Positions 1-8,564 of a stretch of DNA of 64,000 bases are shown here, piece after piece. This DNA is from JACPKO01 sp964406775 (GTDB lineage Bacteria > Patescibacteriota > Microgenomatia > Daviesbacterales > UBA10151): contig CAYOSW010000001.1 of the NCBI GenBank assembly GCA_964406775.1, forward strand, positions 26,070 to 90,069. Reading direction: 5' to 3'. The position numbers and the translations under genes were made by a program. Below the pieces are notes generated by a model, which was not told the origin of the DNA, did no database searches, and saw only the letters and a list, made by a program, of their open reading frames with translations. Each line of letters opens with the position of its first letter. Position 1 is the stretch's first letter.

Positions 1-65
1 TAGGTATCGGAATAATGGACGGGGGGGTTTACGGACTTATGGTAACGCAGGTTTTCTCAAATTAG
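1..65 (+). CDS. 3' end of a CAP/SCP-like domain protein (partial)
   Basis: An open frame enters from the left edge and stops two bases before the thermonuclease start. The 21 visible residues end in GIGIMDGGVYGLMVTQVFSN. The pattern Gly-hydrophobic-Gly, then an aromatic and V-T-Q-x-F at the very C-terminus is how many CAP (SCP/PR1-like, YkwD-type) domains end. CAP proteins are usually exported, which fits the anchored exported nuclease that follows directly. The assignment rests on a very short tail and is tentative; only the existence of a coding 3' end is reasonably sure. Confidence 0.4.
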   Translation, partial: GIGIMDGGVYGLMVTQVFSN

Positions 66-66
66 T

Positions 67-675
67 ATGGATTATAAAAAGGTTTCACTGCTCGGGCTGG
101 TAATTCTAATTTCTATTTCGCTTGGATCTTTTTTAATTTGGCAGGGACTTAATCTGGACAGGAAAGCTGACGAGCAAAATGTCCTAGGCAGTTTAACCGA
201 GCAGACTGTTGCTTCAGCTTCACCCTCCGCAAGTCCGGTTACTTCGCTTAATTCACAAAATCCTCTTGCAGAAGTCGTAAAAGTGGTTGACGGAGACACT
301 TTTGAGGTGAGGATTGACGGACAAAACTATAAAGTAAGGATGATCGGGATAGATACGCCCGAAACCGTTGATCCGCGCAGGCCTGTAGGATGCTTCGGGA
401 AAAAAGCCAGTGCTGAGACCAAAAGATTACTCGAAGGTAAAGAAGTAATTTTAGCAAAGGATGTATCAGAAGCAGATAAATATAACCGCCTGCTGAGGTA
501 TGTATATTTACCAATTGGCGACGGAAACAATCTATTTATAAATGATTATCTGATACGCCAGGGTTATGCAAAAATCCTGACATATCCGCCGGATATAAAA
601 TATAACTCAAGATTTCTTGAGGCAGAAAGGGAAGCCAGGGATAATTTAAGGGGATTGTGGGGAGAATGCAAATGA
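67..675 (+). CDS. Membrane-anchored thermonuclease (SNase family)
   Basis: A 202-residue protein with a hydrophobic anchor at residues 7-25, a Ser/Pro/Ala linker around 45-65 and a staphylococcal-nuclease domain from about 68 to the end. The three catalytic positions of the family are visible: Arg91 in KVRMIGIDTPE, Glu99 in the same motif and Arg141 in DKYNR, with acidic metal ligands in VVDGDT (75-77). It should hydrolyse DNA or RNA with calcium outside the cytoplasmic membrane, possibly to scavenge nucleotides. It starts two bases after the preceding stop and is probably cotranscribed with it. Length and motifs are normal for the family. Confidence 0.93.
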   Translation: MDYKKVSLLGLVILISISLGSFLIWQGLNLDRKADEQNVLGSLTEQTVASASPSASPVTSLNSQNPLAEVVKVVDGDTFEVRIDGQNYKVRMIGIDTPETVDPRRPVGCFGKKASAETKRLLEGKEVILAKDVSEADKYNRLLRYVYLPIGDGNNLFINDYLIRQGYAKILTYPPDIKYNSRFLEAEREARDNLRGLWGECK

Positions 676-694
676 AGTTTAATGGTAAAATAAG

Positions 695-795
695 TTATTA
701 ACGGGTCCTGCCGGCTCGCAGCCCCCAAAAATGTACTCAAAGAGCAAGCTCTTAATTGCGTCATTTTTCAGGGCGCCCCGCTCGCCATCACCCGT
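695..795. repeat. Nested palindromic intergenic element
   Basis: Between the nuclease and the DUF192 gene lies a GC-rich, strongly self-complementary stretch. From 721 to 774 it reads GCCC, two unpaired bases, AAAAATG, an internal loop, AAGAGC-AA-GCTCTT, an internal loop, CATTTTT, two unpaired bases, GGGC, which folds as one long interrupted hairpin. A smaller CTGC/GCAG hairpin precedes it at about 708. There is no run of T after it in either direction, so it is not a typical intrinsic terminator. It could be a dispersed palindromic repeat or an RNA-processing site. Confidence 0.45.
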
Positions 796-806
796 ATATT
801 TAATAA

Positions 807-1349
807 ATGGACAAGAAATTTTGGTTTCAGCTTGCAGGGCTCGCAATAGTAATATTGGCTGCAACATTTTTCGCATTTAACCGCAAGACACTTATTCCTT
901 TTACAAGTCAATTTATAAAGCCTACCGCTCAGACAGTAAATAAAGAGACCGAGAAGCAGATAAAAATTGTTGACCCGTCCGGGAATATTAAAGCGATTAT
1001 AAATGCGGAGATGGCCGACACTCCTGAAAAAAGGACTAAAGGTTTGGGGTATAGGGATTCGCTGGCGACGGATTCCGGAATGTTTTTTAATCACGAAAAT
1101 ACTCAGAAATACACTTATTGGATGAAAGGTATGAGATTTCCGATAGATATTATGTGGATTTTGGATGATGAAATCGTAGATCTTATTCAGAATGTTCCGG
1201 CCCCGGTACAAGGGCAAAGTGACGATACTCTGGAGCGCTATTCCTCTGTTGTGCCGGTAAACAATGTTCTTGAAACAAATGCCGGATTTGTTCAAAAGTT
1301 CGGAATCTCTCCCGGCGACAAGATTATTCTGGAGGATAAATCGAAGTAA
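807..1349 (+). CDS. Membrane-anchored DUF192 family protein
   Basis: A 180-residue protein with an N-terminal membrane segment (about residues 5-24) followed by a DUF192 domain from about 60 to the end. Family landmarks are KRTKGLGYRDSLA, then MFFN, then YWMKGMRFPIDIMW, and a C-terminal GISPGDKIIL. The molecular role of DUF192 is not established; the domain is usually exported and small. The start is supported by a TATATT box six bases upstream, which predicts a leaderless message. It overlaps the next start by one base (TAATG), so the two genes are probably translated from one mRNA. A second, cytosolic DUF192 relative lies near 43.4 kb. Confidence 0.85.
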   Translation: MDKKFWFQLAGLAIVILAATFFAFNRKTLIPFTSQFIKPTAQTVNKETEKQIKIVDPSGNIKAIINAEMADTPEKRTKGLGYRDSLATDSGMFFNHENTQKYTYWMKGMRFPIDIMWILDDEIVDLIQNVPAPVQGQSDDTLERYSSVVPVNNVLETNAGFVQKFGISPGDKIILEDKSK

Positions 1350-2773
1350 TGCTGATTCTGCCCCTGAAATTCGTCAGAACCGAAGATAAAAATTTAATAG
1401 GGGAAAATCTTTTTAATCTTTCCAAGTTGAAACATTTGGATTTTCCGGTAATCGAGTCGGTAATCGCAATACCTCCCGTTGAAATATTTAAGAAAGTAGT
1501 GGAAAAATTTAACAGACAACACGCCCGGCTAAAGGATTATATAGGTAATATCACTCAGTCGATGAATGATATAAAAATTCCGGAGAGTCTGGAAAATTTT
1601 TCTTTAGTGCATTTTTCGGATTCGGATAAAACTATTAAAGTTAATATCTCTCTTTTATGGTCAAATCTTTTAAGTAAATGGATCCTGGAGCTAACTTCAA
1701 AAATCGAGAGAGATGAAAAAAATTTATTTAGATTTACACCCCAGCTTATTATTTTTTCGGCTGATTTTACCGGTTTCGGACGGGGTTATTTTGATGAAGA
1801 CCGGGACCACGTTGTGATTAAAATCGACAACGGAAGTCTTGATTTTAATATGTCCCAGGAAATCGAGAATCTGATAATTTTGGGTAATAAAAAACTGGTT
1901 CTCCCGCAGGTTTACTATTGGGTTATTGAAGACGGAAAAATAAAAATTATAAAGCTTGCACCGTTTACTCAAAGCTTTCCAGACGAAAAGGAAAAATTGG
2001 AGGATACCGTTCAGATCAAACCCAGAAGAAGTCTTCCGAAGACTGCAACTAAAATTATTATGGATCACAAAAACGGAATGCTTAATGATTTAAACAGTGA
2101 TGGGGTGCTGTTGAAAATAGAAAAAACGGATGCAGAGAGCATAAATACCGAACTTACTAAGATTCAAAATTTTCAGAAAAATCTTAAAGTAATTTTTTAC
2201 CCGGATTTTAAAAATAATGAATTTAAAGATTTGGATTTTGCTAAGAGCTTTTTATTTTTCAGAAATAAGAAGAAATTGGATATCTCGGTAGTCCTGCCGA
2301 AAACATATTCAATAGAATCGTTTCTTAAATCAAAAACGGATTTTGCATCTTTAGGGATCTACAGTAAGGGCAGTTTAAAGATTTGGAAGGAATTTTCAAC
2401 AGCTGCGGACTTCTTAATGATGGATGAATATTTAGATGCGGGATTTGACGGAGCACTGATTAATTTGGACGAGATTGCCAGAATTGTAACGGGTGTAGAT
2501 CCTCAGTTGATCAGGGACGAGCCGAAGAGAGATTGGATAAAGACCGTTGAACTTTTTCTAAAGGAACTGAAATTTAACAGATTAATTAAAGAAAATAAAC
2601 AGGTTTTAGTTTACGGAGTTTTAGCCGAAAATGAAGAACTCTTAGGATATTTTATTAAGTCCGGAGTTTGGGGTGTGGCTTTCAGACAAAACGTAGCGGA
2701 TGCATTCAAACAGCATATCGCATATCTGGAAAGTCTGCATATGAAGAAATTAACTTACGCTAAGGTTGAGTAA
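1349..2773 (+). CDS. Degenerate PEP-synthase-like protein, probably not catalytic
   Basis: 474 residues. The N-terminus (about 4-40) resembles the start of the PEP synthase ATP-binding domain, and residues about 330-470 follow the PEP-utilising TIM-barrel end: AGFDGALINLDEIAR replaces the usual AGVDGxSIGSNDLTQ, followed by GVD and then VYGVLAENEELL where active enzymes have ICGQAPSDxPEF. The catalytic cysteine is thus a tyrosine (VYG), the swivelling phosphohistidine domain is not recognisable, and the protein is much shorter than the roughly 800 residues of PpsA. A regulatory or structural role is more likely than pyruvate phosphorylation. It is translationally coupled to the DUF192 gene and converges on rsmI with a short overlap. 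Confidence 0.6.
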   Translation: MLILPLKFVRTEDKNLIGENLFNLSKLKHLDFPVIESVIAIPPVEIFKKVVEKFNRQHARLKDYIGNITQSMNDIKIPESLENFSLVHFSDSDKTIKVNISLLWSNLLSKWILELTSKIERDEKNLFRFTPQLIIFSADFTGFGRGYFDEDRDHVVIKIDNGSLDFNMSQEIENLIILGNKKLVLPQVYYWVIEDGKIKIIKLAPFTQSFPDEKEKLEDTVQIKPRRSLPKTATKIIMDHKNGMLNDLNSDGVLLKIEKTDAESINTELTKIQNFQKNLKVIFYPDFKNNEFKDLDFAKSFLFFRNKKKLDISVVLPKTYSIESFLKSKTDFASLGIYSKGSLKIWKEFSTAADFLMMDEYLDAGFDGALINLDEIARIVTGVDPQLIRDEPKRDWIKTVELFLKELKFNRLIKENKQVLVYGVLAENEELLGYFIKSGVWGVAFRQNVADAFKQHIAYLESLHMKKLTYAKVE

Positions 2774-3430
2774 GAGAATAAATTCTCCCTTGGGTGGTTT
2801 TTTCTTAAAATCTTCAAGTATTCCGCTGCATTTTTTTCTGATTATTTCCTGGTGAATTTTAGTAAGTTCTTTTGCCAAAACTATTTCGGGATCCGAGAGT
2901 TCTTCCGAAATTTCCTTAACGGTTTTTATCAATTTGTGAGGCGCAACAAAAATTATAAAAGTCGAGGGCATTAACCCGCTCATCTGTTTGATATTTTGAA
3001 GAGCTGTTCTTCTTCTGCCTTCTTTTTCCGGGAGATATCCTAAAAATGTAAATTTATCCGGCGGAAGTCCGGAAAGGGTCAGTGCTGTTGTTACCGAGGA
3101 AGGTCCGGGAAGTGAGTCTATCTCAAGTCCCCGGGCAATTACTGCCCTGACTATTTTGTATCCGGGATCGGATACTAAAGGCGTCCCCGCATCCGACACA
3201 AGTGCCAGATTTTTACCTTCTCTTAATTTTCCGAGTATGAAATCTTCAGACTTGAATTCATTAAAATCATTTAAAACGATTAACGGTTTTTTAATTTCGA
3301 AGTGGGTTAAAAGCAGAGAAGTACGTCTTGAATCTTCGCAAATTATTTCATCAGCTTCTTTTAAAACTTCCAAGGCGCGTAATGTTATATCTTTTAAATT
3401 GCCTATTGGTGTCGGAACTATAGTTAACAT
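2750..3430 (-). CDS. rsmI: 16S rRNA (cytidine(1402)-2'-O)-methyltransferase RsmI
   Basis: A SAM-dependent tetrapyrrole-methylase-fold enzyme that 2'-O-methylates C1402 in the ribosomal P site. Signature blocks are TPIGNLKDITLRAL (residues 7-20), EDSRRT, and SDAGTPLVSDPGY. At 226 residues it is about 50-60 shorter than typical RsmI and seems to lack the small C-terminal helical domain, while the catalytic core is complete. A TAAAAT box sits six bases before the ATG, so the message is probably leaderless. The 3' end overlaps the convergent PEP-synthase-like gene by 24 bases. Confidence 0.93.
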   Translation of the reverse strand: MLTIVPTPIGNLKDITLRALEVLKEADEIICEDSRRTSLLLTHFEIKKPLIVLNDFNEFKSEDFILGKLREGKNLALVSDAGTPLVSDPGYKIVRAVIARGLEIDSLPGPSSVTTALTLSGLPPDKFTFLGYLPEKEGRRRTALQNIKQMSGLMPSTFIIFVAPHKLIKTVKEISEELSDPEIVLAKELTKIHQEIIRKKCSGILEDFKKKPPKGEFILLLNLSVS

Positions 3431-3480
3431 TAGAGAATTTTACTCCGAGAGAAGCGAACGGGCAAGTTTAACCGTAAAAA

Positions 3481-4101
3481 TCAGGATTTTGAGTATTTTT
3501 CTTTAACGAAATGATAAACAGCCGGGGCAATTGAGGCAAGAATAATAACTCCGATTATCGGTAAAAGATATTTATCTACGTCCGGAATAAGATTTCCCAG
3601 AAAGTAGCCTAGAAATGTCATACCGATAGCCCAAAAAAAACCTCCGACAAGATTGTAAGCAATGAATGTGGAGTATTTCATACTGCCGATTCCCGCAACG
3701 ACCGGAGCAAATGCTCGGATAACAGGTATAAAGCGGGCAAGAATTATGGTTTTTCCTCCGTGTTTTTCGTAGAATTTTTCAGCTTTCATAAGATGGTCCT
3801 TATGAAATAACAGTGAATCGTCTTTAGAGAATAACTTTTTGCCAAATTTGTGACCGATCGAATAACCTATGCTGTCGCCCAATACCGCAAAAACAAACGA
3901 ACCCAAAGCTAAAGCCCAAACATTAAAATAACCTTGAGAAGCTAAAAATCCGGCAGTAAACAGAAGTGAATCGCCCGGAAAGAAGAAACCGATCATCATT
4001 CCCGATTCGAGAAAAACTATTGCATAAATACCGATAAGTCCGACCGCTTCTATCACGGAACGCAGGTCTCCGTGAAGTAAATTACCTATTTCAAAACCCA
4101 T
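3481..4101 (-). CDS. DedA/SNARE-associated family membrane protein
   Basis: 206 residues with four to five hydrophobic segments. The two DedA hallmark loops are present: FFPGDSLLFTAGFLAS near residues 40-57 and ARFIPVIRAFAPVVAGIG near 121-138, the latter with the conserved arginines. DedA proteins act in lipid flipping (undecaprenyl phosphate or phosphatidylethanolamine) and in membrane potential homeostasis. A TATACT box lies six bases upstream of the ATG. The gene follows lysA after 13 bases on the same strand, so it may also be read from the lysine operon. Confidence 0.9.
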   Translation of the reverse strand: MGFEIGNLLHGDLRSVIEAVGLIGIYAIVFLESGMMIGFFFPGDSLLFTAGFLASQGYFNVWALALGSFVFAVLGDSIGYSIGHKFGKKLFSKDDSLLFHKDHLMKAEKFYEKHGGKTIILARFIPVIRAFAPVVAGIGSMKYSTFIAYNLVGGFFWAIGMTFLGYFLGNLIPDVDKYLLPIIGVIILASIAPAVYHFVKEKYSKS

Positions 4102-4114
4102 TGATTGAGTATAG

Positions 4115-5368
4115 CTAAATATCCCGGAAATCTAAAGTGGCGAAGTAGTCATCTAAAGTCTCGGCTCTTCTGATTTGCTCAACTCTACCGTCAGGTTTTA
4201 ATAAAAGTTCGGCAGAGCGGAGTTTGCCGTTGTAATTAAACCCCATTGCAAACCCGTGAGCGCCGGTATCGTGGATTGCGATTATATCTCCTATTTCAAT
4301 TTCCGGAAGTTTCCGGTCAACAGCGAACTTATCATTATTTTCGCAAAGCGACCCGACAACATCGTAAGTTTTTGTTTCGGGTGCATCTTCCTTCCCTAAA
4401 ACTGTTTCGTGGTGATAAGCTCCATACATTCCGGGGCGCATTAAATTAGCCATACAAGCGTCCACGCCGATGTAGTTTTTATATGTTTCTTTTTTGTGAA
4501 TTACTCTGGTAATCAGGTAACCTGAAGGACCGGTTATAACTCTTCCGCACTCGAAAACAATTTTGAAGGGAGAGATTCCTTTTCCGGTTATCAATTCGCC
4601 GTATAAAGTTTTAATATTCTCCGAAACATAATTTAAATCCATATCATCCTGGTCGGGTTTATAAGGAATTCCGATCCCTCCGCCCATATTGATAAACTCA
4701 ATTTCAATACCGGTCTTTTCTTTAATTTCTGAAACTAAGTCAAAAAGCATTCTGGCAGTTTCAATAATATAGTCAGCATTCAATTCATTCGAAGCAACCA
4801 TTGTATGCAGTCCGAATCTTTTAACCCCTTTTTCTTTCGCGGTCTTGTAAGCTGAGAAAATCTGATCTTTTGTCAGTCCGTATTTTGCCTCTTTGGGATC
4901 GCCGATTAATGCATTGCCGGTTCTGTTGGGGCCCGGATTATAACGGAAACATAGGAGGGAAGGGAGGTGTCCCAAGGTCTTTTCTAAAAATCCGATATGG
5001 GAAATATCATCAAGATTAATTATTGCACCCAATTCAAAGGCTTTTTTAAATTCCGCGGCTGGAGTTTCGTTTGATGTAAACATTATTTCCTCTCCACGGA
5101 AACCTACTTTCTCGCTCATAATAAGTTCCGCAAGCGATGAACAATCAACACCCATACCTTCTTCTTTAAGTATTTTTAGAATATAAGGATTCGGCAGTGC
5201 TTTAACTGCAAAGTAATTTTTAAAATCTCGAGTCCAGGAAAATGATTTGTAAAAATTTTGTGCAGTGTTTCTGATATTTTTTTCATCATAAATATGAAAT
5301 GGGGTCGGATATTTCCTAATAATTTTTTCAATATCTAATTCGCTGAAAGGGAGCTTTAAATTCTTCAT
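4115..5368 (-). CDS. lysA: Diaminopimelate decarboxylase LysA
   Basis: A 417-residue PLP enzyme of the alanine racemase-like (type III) fold that decarboxylates meso-diaminopimelate to L-lysine, the last step of the pathway. The PLP lysine is Lys56 in YFAVKALPNP. Other landmarks are the glycine loop INMGGGIGIPY, ECGRVITGPSG, and the active-site cysteine block VGSLCENND that the partner subunit completes in the dimer. It overlaps the dapL stop by four bases (ATGA), which indicates translational coupling. It is the last biosynthetic gene of a six-gene lysine operon. Confidence 0.94.
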   Translation of the reverse strand: MKNLKLPFSELDIEKIIRKYPTPFHIYDEKNIRNTAQNFYKSFSWTRDFKNYFAVKALPNPYILKILKEEGMGVDCSSLAELIMSEKVGFRGEEIMFTSNETPAAEFKKAFELGAIINLDDISHIGFLEKTLGHLPSLLCFRYNPGPNRTGNALIGDPKEAKYGLTKDQIFSAYKTAKEKGVKRFGLHTMVASNELNADYIIETARMLFDLVSEIKEKTGIEIEFINMGGGIGIPYKPDQDDMDLNYVSENIKTLYGELITGKGISPFKIVFECGRVITGPSGYLITRVIHKKETYKNYIGVDACMANLMRPGMYGAYHHETVLGKEDAPETKTYDVVGSLCENNDKFAVDRKLPEIEIGDIIAIHDTGAHGFAMGFNYNGKLRSAELLLKPDGRVEQIRRAETLDDYFATLDFRDI

Positions 5369-6558
5369 ATTTTTAACCTCTCCCGGATATTTTTAACGGC
5401 TTTCTTTATATTTTCTTTCTGGCCGAATGCAGACAATCGGATATAACCTTCGCCCGCTGAACCGAAGCCGGAGCCGGGGGTAGAAATGACATTACATTCA
5501 TTGATTAATTTATCAAAGAATTCCCAGGAAGTAAGTTTTCCGGGAGTTTTAACCCAAATATAAGGCGCGTTTTCTCCGCCAAAAACTTTAAGTCCCAAAT
5601 CTTCCATACCGCTTTTAATAATTTTTGCATTTTCCATATAGTAACCAATTAGCTTAGAACATTCTTTTTGTCCTTTGGGAGATAAAACCGCAATGGCACT
5701 TTGCTGGACTACATTTGAAGCACCGTTAAACATTGTAGTCTGCCGTCTATTCCAGAGCGAATTGATCTCACCTTTATTTGTTCCTTCGATCACCAATTCT
5801 TCGGGTACAATACTCCATCCTAATCGGACACCAGTAAATCCCGCCATCTTTGAGAGACTCTGGATTTCTATTGCGCATTTTTCCGCTCCTTTAATTTGAT
5901 AAATACTTTTCGGAAGTTTCTCATCCGAAATATATTCCGAGTAAGCGGCATCAAAAATAATTACCGCTTTGTTTTTAGTTGCATAATCAATAAAACTTTT
6001 CAGTTGAGATTTTGTAGCAACCGCGCCTGTCGGATTATTCGGGGAACAAAGAAAAATGACATCTACTTTTGATTTCGGGACTTCGGGTATAAAACCGTTT
6101 TTCTCATTGCATTCCATTAGAACGATTTTTTTGCCGGCAATAATATTTGAATCCTGATAAACCGGATAGACCGGATCTGAAACGGCAATCACAGAATTAT
6201 CCGCAAATATGGAAGTGATATTAGCCGAATCTGATTTCGCGCCGTCGGAAATAAATATTTCGGAAGGTTTTATATTAATTCCTTTTTGTTTATACCAAGC
6301 CGAAACGGCCTCTCTTAATTTAAAATTACCTTGTTCATCGCCGTATCCGGTATAAGTTTCCCGGTTTTCTAAAAGATCAACGCCTTCGCGTAGACCTTTA
6401 AGAGCCGATTGAGTTAAGGGGAGGGTTGTATTTCCGATGCCGAGCTTAAGCAGTTCAACTCCAGGATTTTTTTCGGAAAATGCTTTCGCTCTTTTTGCAA
6501 TCTCCGAAAACAAATAAGTTTTAGCGAGTTTATTATAATTTTGATTAATTTTAGTCAT
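5365..6558 (-). CDS. dapL: LL-diaminopimelate aminotransferase DapL
   Basis: A 397-residue class I/II aminotransferase that converts tetrahydrodipicolinate directly to LL-diaminopimelate with glutamate, bypassing the succinylase or acetylase branches. The PLP lysine is Lys237 in SLSKMAGFTGVRLGW, with the PNNPTGAVA loop (173-181) and DAAYSEY. The ETYTGYGDEQGNFKLREAV block near residue 67 is typical of DapL and not of general aspartate aminotransferases. It overlaps asd by eight bases and lysA by four. No dapD/dapE branch genes and no dapF epimerase are seen here, so the LL to meso step must be encoded elsewhere. Confidence 0.92.
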   Translation of the reverse strand: MTKINQNYNKLAKTYLFSEIAKRAKAFSEKNPGVELLKLGIGNTTLPLTQSALKGLREGVDLLENRETYTGYGDEQGNFKLREAVSAWYKQKGINIKPSEIFISDGAKSDSANITSIFADNSVIAVSDPVYPVYQDSNIIAGKKIVLMECNEKNGFIPEVPKSKVDVIFLCSPNNPTGAVATKSQLKSFIDYATKNKAVIIFDAAYSEYISDEKLPKSIYQIKGAEKCAIEIQSLSKMAGFTGVRLGWSIVPEELVIEGTNKGEINSLWNRRQTTMFNGASNVVQQSAIAVLSPKGQKECSKLIGYYMENAKIIKSGMEDLGLKVFGGENAPYIWVKTPGKLTSWEFFDKLINECNVISTPGSGFGSAGEGYIRLSAFGQKENIKKAVKNIRERLKI

Positions 6559-7636
6559 TTAAATATCCCTTTTTAAAAAGCAATTCGGCAGTCAATATTC
6601 CACCGCCGGCTGCACCCCGGATCGTATTATGCGATAAACCGATGAATTTGTAATCTGAAATATTATCCTTGCGTAATCTGCCCGCGGCAATCCCCATACC
6701 GCTTCCGAGATTTCGGTCTAAGGCGGTTTGCGGCCTGTCTTTTTCTTCAAAATAAGTGATGAAAGGATCCGGAGCTGACGGTAAATTCAAATCCTTTAAT
6801 GGGTTAAAATTTTTCCAGGCTTCCAGAATCTGTTCACCGGATGGTGTATGTTGAAATTTCACGGAAACGGAAGCCATATGTCCGTCAGAAACAGGAACCC
6901 TGATGCAGGTAGCTGAAATTTGAATTCCGGTCTCAGACTCTATTGCCCCGTTTTTCAGTTCACCCCAAATTCTCAACGGTTCCTTTTCGGATTTTTCTTC
7001 CTCTCCATCGATTAAGGGTTTTACGTTATCCGTCATTTCAGGCCAGTTCTGCAAAGTCCTGCCGGCTCCCGAAACTGCCTGCAGTGTTGTCACCGTGACT
7101 TCCGACGGTCCGAATTTTAGTAAAGGTGTAATCAGAGGGACGTAAGACTGGATTGAACAATTGGGTTTTACAACGATAAGTCCTTTATCCCATCCTCGGT
7201 TTTTTCTTTGTATATCTATTAATTCAAGATGGTTGGGATTTATCTCGGGAAGAATCATAGGTATGTCTTCTGTCCAGCGGTGTGCGGAATTATTTGAAAC
7301 GACCGCAACGCCTCTTGACGCATAAGCCTCCTCGACACGGCGGATGAAATCTTTATCCAAGTCAATTGCGCAAAAAACCAGTCTGACTTCAGATGCAATC
7401 GAATCAATATCTTCCTCAACTGCAAAAAGTTTCATACCGGATATGGATTGGGGAATAGTTGCCTCCATAGACCATCTGCCCTCAACTGCTTCGCTGTATT
7501 TTTTACCTGCTGAGCGCGGAGAGGCCGCAAGAACAGTCACCTCAAATAAGGGGTGATTTTGCAGTAATGTTATAAAACGTTGTCCGACCATACCTGTCGC
7601 GCCCAGTATTCCTACCGGAATTTTAGTATTTTCCAT
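6551..7636 (-). CDS. asd: Aspartate-semialdehyde dehydrogenase
   Basis: 361 residues. It reduces L-4-aspartyl phosphate to aspartate semialdehyde with NADPH. The nucleotide loop GATGMVGQ is at 12-19, the catalytic cysteine is Cys160 in KPNCSIQ, and the catalytic histidine is in SDGHMASV. The sequence follows the archaeal/fungal-type Asd subgroup rather than the E. coli type, judged by the PNCSIQSYVPLITPL context. It sits three bases downstream of the dapA stop and overlaps dapL, in the order expected for coupled lysine synthesis. Confidence 0.93.
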   Translation of the reverse strand: MENTKIPVGILGATGMVGQRFITLLQNHPLFEVTVLAASPRSAGKKYSEAVEGRWSMEATIPQSISGMKLFAVEEDIDSIASEVRLVFCAIDLDKDFIRRVEEAYASRGVAVVSNNSAHRWTEDIPMILPEINPNHLELIDIQRKNRGWDKGLIVVKPNCSIQSYVPLITPLLKFGPSEVTVTTLQAVSGAGRTLQNWPEMTDNVKPLIDGEEEKSEKEPLRIWGELKNGAIESETGIQISATCIRVPVSDGHMASVSVKFQHTPSGEQILEAWKNFNPLKDLNLPSAPDPFITYFEEKDRPQTALDRNLGSGMGIAAGRLRKDNISDYKFIGLSHNTIRGAAGGGILTAELLFKKGYLND

Positions 7637-7639
7637 AAT

Positions 7640-8539
7640 TTATATCAGTTTCAGGTTTTTGAGAACCTTTTTCAGGATCTCCTCGTTTTTATCCTCAAGG
7701 GGAACAAGAGGTAATCTCAGTCCGAGTTCGATCTTCCCCATAAGTGAGAGTGCAGTTTTAACAGGAATCGGGTTTGATTCGATGAAATTAACGCCCATTA
7801 AATCCCAAATCCTGTAGTGGAGGCTCCTGGCTTCGGTAAAATTACCGTCCAGAGCCAGATGCACCATATCCGAAAATTCCCTGGGAATTTCGTTGCAGAC
7901 TACAGAAATACAGCCGTGTCCGCCTGCGGCAATTAAAGGCAGGGTAAACGCATCATCTCCGGAAAGAACGGAAAAATCCTCAGGACCTTCAATGGATGCA
8001 AGTTTGATGATTTCCATCATTTGAATAATCGATCCGGATGCTTCTTTTACCGCTTTAACTAGAGGCACCTCTCGGGCAATTCTGATTATTGTTCTTGGAG
8101 AAATATTGGAGCCGGTTCTTCCGGGAACGTTATAAATAACGATTGGAAGCCCTACCTCGGCAACCGCTTTAAAATGGGCAACTAATCCGTTGGCTGTCGG
8201 CTTATTATAAAAAGGAGTTACGTGAAGCAGTGCGTTTGCTCCTGCTTTTTTGGCGATTTTTGATAAATGAACAGCCCTTTTTGTGTCATTTGAGCCGGCT
8301 CCAGCAATAACCGGAATTCTGCCCTTAACCTGTCCGACGACGGTCTTAATTACGGTTTCATACTCCTCTTCATTCATTGTTGCGGCCTCGCCTGTTGATC
8401 CGCAGGGGACGATGGCGTCAATTCCGCCTGAGATTTGCCATTCCACAAATTTTTTCAGAGCAGGCAGATCAAGACTACCGTTTTTCTTAAACGGTGTAAC
8501 TATTGCCGGTATTGAGCCGAAAAATCTGATGTTTTGCAT
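7640..8539 (-). CDS. dapA: 4-hydroxy-tetrahydrodipicolinate synthase DapA
   Basis: A class I aldolase that condenses pyruvate with aspartate semialdehyde. Landmarks are PAIVTPFKKNG, CGSTGEAATM, the VIYNVPGRTG block with the catalytic tyrosine and the substrate arginine, and the Schiff-base lysine in VKAVKEASG. The frame is open to an ATG 12 codons earlier (8575, overlapping dapB), but I chose the internal ATG because DapA proteins begin at this point and an AGGAAGG purine run lies about 12 bases upstream. Either way it is coupled to dapB within the operon. Confidence 0.92.
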   Translation of the reverse strand: MQNIRFFGSIPAIVTPFKKNGSLDLPALKKFVEWQISGGIDAIVPCGSTGEAATMNEEEYETVIKTVVGQVKGRIPVIAGAGSNDTKRAVHLSKIAKKAGANALLHVTPFYNKPTANGLVAHFKAVAEVGLPIVIYNVPGRTGSNISPRTIIRIAREVPLVKAVKEASGSIIQMMEIIKLASIEGPEDFSVLSGDDAFTLPLIAAGGHGCISVVCNEIPREFSDMVHLALDGNFTEARSLHYRIWDLMGVNFIESNPIPVKTALSLMGKIELGLRLPLVPLEDKNEEILKKVLKNLKLI

Positions 8540-8564
8540 TCTAGTCCGCAACCTTCCTACAGCG

